Source of the DNA: an uncultured Micrococcales bacterium
GTDB taxonomy: Bacteria; Actinomycetota; Actinomycetes; Actinomycetales; Microbacteriaceae
Assembly: GCA_903927775.1 (NCBI GenBank)
Contig: CAIYOE010000023.1
Span: forward strand, 1-9,203
DNA: 9,203 nt
Direction of reading: 5' to 3'
The notes below the pieces were generated by a model. That model saw only the letters and a program-made list of their open reading frames with translations, had not been told where the DNA came from and searched no databases. The translations under genes and the position numbers were made by a program. Positions 6,230 through 9,203 of the stretch are shown one piece after another (position 1 is the stretch's first letter; each line of letters begins with the position of its first letter).

Positions 6230-6235
6230 AGAGGA
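6230..6235 (+). promoter_or_regulatory. Ribosome binding site of glnA2
   Basis: AGAGGA sits 8 bases before the ATG at 6244. It supports this start over upstream in-frame codons, which would place the N-terminus antisense inside nadE. Unlike nadE on the other side, glnA2 is therefore translated from a leadered mRNA. Confidence 0.75.
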
Positions 6236-6243
6236 TTTTTTCC

Positions 6244-7581
6244 ATGGACAAACAGCGCGATTTCGTACTTCGGACCATCGAGGAACGCGGAGTCAAGTTC
6301 ATCCGTCTATGGTTCACCGATGTTGCCGGAACCCTCAAGTCCGTCGCTATCGCACCTGCCGAGGTCGAGGGCGCTTTTGCCGAGGGTCTGGGCTTCGATG
6401 GCTCGTCAATCGAGGGCTTGGCCCGAACTTATGAAGCCGACATGCTGGCAATGCCAGACCCGAGCACCTTCCAAATTCTTCCATGGCGCGGCGAGATAGA
6501 TCCAACGGCCAGGATGTTTTGCGACATTACTACCCCGGACGGACAGCCGGCAGCTGCTGACCCCCGAAACGTTCTGCGCCGCGCACTTAACAAGGCCAGC
6601 GAAAAGGGCTTTTCGTTTTACATCCACCCCGAAATCGAGTTTTATCTGCTGAAGAGCTCAAACTTTGAAAATGGTGGCCCTGTTCCAGTAGACAATGCCG
6701 GATACTTCGACAATGTCCCGGGAGGGACCGCCCATGATTTCCGACGCCGTGCTGTTGGCATGCTCGAGCAACTGGGTATTTCGGTTGAGTTCAGTCACCA
6801 TGAGGGAGGACCCGGTCAGAACGAGATCGACCTTCGCTACGCAGACGCCTTGACTATGGCAGACAACATCATGACTTTCCGAACCGTAATAAAAGAAGTG
6901 GCAATAGAACAGGGCGTTTATGCCACTTTCATGCCAAAACCTTTTACAGAACACCCCGGTTCTGGAATGCATACTCACCTATCGCTTTTCGAGGGTGACA
7001 CCAACGCGTTTTACGATGCCTCGGATCCTTACCATCTCAGTAAAACCGCTAAGCATTTCATCGCTGGTTTATTGCGCCATGCGTCTGAAATCACCGCGGT
7101 GACCAACCAATACGTCAATAGCTATAAGCGGCTTTGGGGTGGTGGCGAAGCTCCGTCTTTCGTTTGTTGGGGACACAATAACCGCTCCGCCTTGATTCGT
7201 GTCCCTCTGTACAAGCCGAATAAGGGTCAGTCAGCACGTGTTGAGTACCGCGCCATCGATTCGGCCGCAAATCCTTACCTTGCCTATTCGCTGCTGCTGG
7301 CTGCGGGCATGAAGGGCATAGAAGAGGAATACGTTTTGCCTCCCGAGACAGAGGACAACGTTTGGGATCTGAATGACGCCGAGCGTAGGGCTATGGGCAT
7401 CCAGCCGCTACCGCAGAGCCTAGACCACGCTATCCGAAAGCTCGAAGAAAGCGAATTGGTTGCCGAGACACTGGGTGAAGAGGTTTACAGCTACGTTCTA
7501 GCGAACAAGCGACGCGAATGGAGCGATTACCGCCGCCAAGTGACCAACTACGAGCTGCAACAGAACCTTGGAACTCTCTAA
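6244..7581 (+). CDS. glnA2: Glutamine synthetase type I, GlnA2 class
   Basis: ATP-dependent synthesis of glutamine from glutamate and ammonia; the family forms dodecamers. The 445-residue protein starts MDKQRDFVLRTIEERGVKF, very like the actinobacterial GlnA2 family. Active-site elements are GFDGSSIEG (50-58), the metal ligands Glu130 and Glu132 (HPEIEF), Glu187 and Glu194 (HHEGGPGQNEID), the GSGMHTHLS loop with its His (239-247), NSYKRLWGGGEAP (292-304) and RVEYR with Glu334 (332-336). At the position of the adenylylated Tyr of E. coli-type enzymes (N-L-Y-D-L) this protein reads NVWDL, with Trp374, so it should not be controlled by adenylylation. It lies 35 bases upstream of glnE, probably in the same transcript. 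Paralogue class is inferred from remembered similarity to mycobacterial GlnA2. Confidence 0.95.
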   Translation: MDKQRDFVLRTIEERGVKFIRLWFTDVAGTLKSVAIAPAEVEGAFAEGLGFDGSSIEGLARTYEADMLAMPDPSTFQILPWRGEIDPTARMFCDITTPDGQPAAADPRNVLRRALNKASEKGFSFYIHPEIEFYLLKSSNFENGGPVPVDNAGYFDNVPGGTAHDFRRRAVGMLEQLGISVEFSHHEGGPGQNEIDLRYADALTMADNIMTFRTVIKEVAIEQGVYATFMPKPFTEHPGSGMHTHLSLFEGDTNAFYDASDPYHLSKTAKHFIAGLLRHASEITAVTNQYVNSYKRLWGGGEAPSFVCWGHNNRSALIRVPLYKPNKGQSARVEYRAIDSAANPYLAYSLLLAAGMKGIEEEYVLPPETEDNVWDLNDAERRAMGIQPLPQSLDHAIRKLEESELVAETLGEEVYSYVLANKRREWSDYRRQVTNYELQQNLGTL

Positions 7582-7616
7582 CACCAACTGCAAGTTCATC
7601 ACTGTGGGGTGTTTGA

Positions 7617-9203
7617 ATGGCAACAGCTAGAAGCGGCGGTTCACTAACCGAGCTTGCCAGATACGGTTTTGCCGATTTATCGGGGACGGTCGCAAAACTA
7701 GACGCTCTGGTTTCAATGGTGGGAGATTCAGGTAGGTCTGCTGTTGCCTCGTTGGCAAAGTGTGCCAACCCTGACCAATCCCTCGGCGCTCTGCTAAGTC
7801 TTGGGGGTCTTGATCGAACTCGAATCAAAAGACTTATCGGCAAGTCGGATTCAGCCGATCGTTTGTGTTCGGTACTCGGGGCTTCCGCCGCGATGGTTGA
7901 TTTTCTGCGTCGGCATCCAACAATGCTGGACCATTTTGAGAAACCGGTTACCCAGCTCGACGATCAAGACAGGGTTCTGGAGCGCATGCGCTTAGCTCTA
8001 AGCCCCGTATTGTCACAGGCGCTCTCTAATAAGGTCTCGAAGCCAGACTCGCCATTCGATTCGGCTTCATGTTGGAACTTGATTCGCCGGGAATATCGGT
8101 CCGAATTGCTCAAAGTTGCAATTTATGACCTGTCCGCGGTTAGTCCAACCACAGTGCTCCCGGTTGTAGCAGCTGCGCTCAGCGACCTGGCCGGTGCAGC
8201 GCTTGAATGCGGAATCGACGTCGCCAGAGTGGAACTGGCGCAAACCCGCGAGTTTGGGACATTTGAGCCTCACGAAGTCGCGGCCACCGAATTTTCGGTC
8301 ATTGCAATGGGCAAGTGCGGTGCCCGCGAGCTCAATTACATCAGTGATGTTGATGTCATTTTTGTTGCTGGTTCGAGCCGACCGGATTTTGAGGCGTCAA
8401 GAGCCGTAGAAATTGCTACCAAGTTGGCTAACCGGATGATGCGAGCCATGGATGGCACTAGCCAAGAGCCAATGCTGTGGCAAGTCGACCCCAATTTGCG
8501 TCCCGAAGGCAAATCTGGTGCTTTGGTGCGGACTTTGGAGTCGCATTTGGCATACTACGAACGTTGGGCGGAGTCGTGGGAGTTCCAAGCTCTACTAAAA
8601 GCCCGACACCTGGCAGGAACTAAGGCGCTGGGCGAGGCTTATGTTTCAGCTCTAAACCCTAAGGTTTGGTTGAGCGCCAAACGGGCGAACTTCGTTGAGT
8701 CGGTTCAAAAAATGCGCCAACGAGTTACCGATAACATTCCGGCTTCGGAGGTTGATCGCCAAATCAAACTCGGTCCTGGTGGGCTTAGAGACGTTGAATT
8801 CACGGTGCAGTTGCTCCAGTTGGTGCACGGGCGAACCGACGAATCAGTGCGTCAAAGCGACACTCTCGGTGCCATCGATGCCTTAGGCGAAGGCGGGTAC
8901 ATCGGTCGCGGAGAGGCTCAGAGCTTCTCTGACAACTACAGAGTCCTTCGGGTTTTAGAACATCGCATACAGCTAAGTGAGATGCGGAGAACTCACCTGA
9001 TGCCGGTTTCGTCCGAGTCTTTGCGCTCACTGGGGCGAAGTGTAAACATTCAGTTCACTGCCGAGAGCCTGGTGACTGAGTGGGAAAGAGTGAAGGCCGA
9101 GGTTCGGGGGCTTCACCAAAAGCTATTTTACCGTCCGCTGCTTTCGGCCGTTGCCAAACTGGATGATCTATCGATGGTGCTTTCGGATTCCCAGGCGATT
9201 GAC
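7617..9203 (+). CDS. glnE: Bifunctional glutamine synthetase adenylyltransferase/adenylyl-removing enzyme, 3' truncated by window edge
   Basis: GlnE attaches AMP to, and removes it from, a tyrosine of type I glutamine synthetase, tuning nitrogen assimilation. By direct translation from the ATG at 7617 the frame is open for 529 codons to the last base; the family is about 1000 residues, so roughly the N-terminal half is present. The first nucleotidyltransferase domain (the adenylyl-removing half in E. coli) is complete in its core: AMGKCGARELNYISDVDVIF (230-249) with the metal-binding Asp244 and Asp246, then WQVDPNLRPEGKSG (287-300) and the GlnE signature LGPGGLRDVEFTVQLLQL (385-402). The N-terminus, with LARYGFADLSG, fits actinobacterial GlnE. 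The start follows a weak GGGG-type ribosome site; no promoter is seen in the 35-base gap after glnA2. The second, transferase domain should lie beyond 9203. Confidence 0.95.
   Translation, partial: MATARSGGSLTELARYGFADLSGTVAKLDALVSMVGDSGRSAVASLAKCANPDQSLGALLSLGGLDRTRIKRLIGKSDSADRLCSVLGASAAMVDFLRRHPTMLDHFEKPVTQLDDQDRVLERMRLALSPVLSQALSNKVSKPDSPFDSASCWNLIRREYRSELLKVAIYDLSAVSPTTVLPVVAAALSDLAGAALECGIDVARVELAQTREFGTFEPHEVAATEFSVIAMGKCGARELNYISDVDVIFVAGSSRPDFEASRAVEIATKLANRMMRAMDGTSQEPMLWQVDPNLRPEGKSGALVRTLESHLAYYERWAESWEFQALLKARHLAGTKALGEAYVSALNPKVWLSAKRANFVESVQKMRQRVTDNIPASEVDRQIKLGPGGLRDVEFTVQLLQLVHGRTDESVRQSDTLGAIDALGEGGYIGRGEAQSFSDNYRVLRVLEHRIQLSEMRRTHLMPVSSESLRSLGRSVNIQFTAESLVTEWERVKAEVRGLHQKLFYRPLLSAVAKLDDLSMVLSDSQAID

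Noticed and set aside
6034..6243. In-frame N-terminal extension of glnA2.
   Set aside because: It is antisense to the nadE glutaminase domain. The GlnA2 N-terminus and the AGAGGA site point to the ATG at 6244.
6204..6338. Open frame extending nadE upstream to a 601-residue protein.
   Set aside because: The extension is antisense to the start of glnA2. Family homology begins at MAKVRLALVQ, and the -10 spacing supports the ATG at 6203.
1..9203. Mobile elements, CRISPR arrays, phage genes, tRNAs or a defence island.
   Set aside because: No transposase, integrase, spaced direct repeats, terminal inverted repeats or tRNA fold was seen. Nearly every base belongs to a housekeeping gene.

Overview
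This window is a compact stretch of housekeeping DNA from an actinobacterium. The best fit is a small-genome, moderate-GC member of the Microbacteriaceae (freshwater Luna-type relatives such as Rhodoluna or Aquiluna). The evidence is the fused RNase H/acid phosphatase, a polyphosphate glucokinase, an actinobacterial-type methionine aminopeptidase with an N-terminal extension, a glnA2-type glutamine synthetase followed by glnE, and very short intergenic gaps. Several genes found here (RNase H-phosphatase, panB, glnA2, glnE) also lie close together in Mycobacterium tuberculosis (around Rv2220 to Rv2228c, recalled from memory), so this looks like an old conserved neighbourhood. No mobile element, CRISPR array, prophage or tRNA is visible.

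Layout from left to right. The 3' part of the RNase H/phosphatase gene (+) ends at 1048. The RNase P RNA gene rnpB (+, about 1071-1410) follows. It converges on a minus-strand pair, map then ppgK (3088 down to 1437). Divergent from map is a 66-residue SPOR-like gene (+, 3107-3307). This runs tail-to-tail, with a 4-base gap, into the minus-strand operon nadE-ridA-panB (6203 down to 3312), whose last two genes overlap by four bases. Divergent from nadE is the plus-strand pair glnA2-glnE. The glnE frame is still open at the window end.

The genes cover RNA processing (RNase H, RNase P), protein N-terminal maturation (Map), sugar phosphorylation from polyphosphate (PpgK), cofactor synthesis (NadE for NAD, PanB for pantothenate/CoA, with a RidA-family protein between them) and nitrogen assimilation and its control (GlnA2, GlnE). 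NadE consumes glutamine and GlnA2 makes it, and the two are divergently transcribed from one 40-bp gap.

The most interesting structure is in the promoters. Both divergent gaps contain a 7-bp near-palindrome, TAGNCTA (3094-3100 and 6210-6216), which gives a TANNNT-type -10 hexamer on each strand. In three of the four directions the hexamer lies 6-7 bases before the start codon, as expected for leaderless mRNAs. The same TAGTCT hexamer lies 7 bases before the predicted 5' end of rnpB. Other points of note are a glutamine synthetase with Trp where the adenylylated Tyr would be, a RidA protein lacking the catalytic Arg, and an RNase P RNA with a very short P12 helix. I see no previously undescribed multi-gene system.
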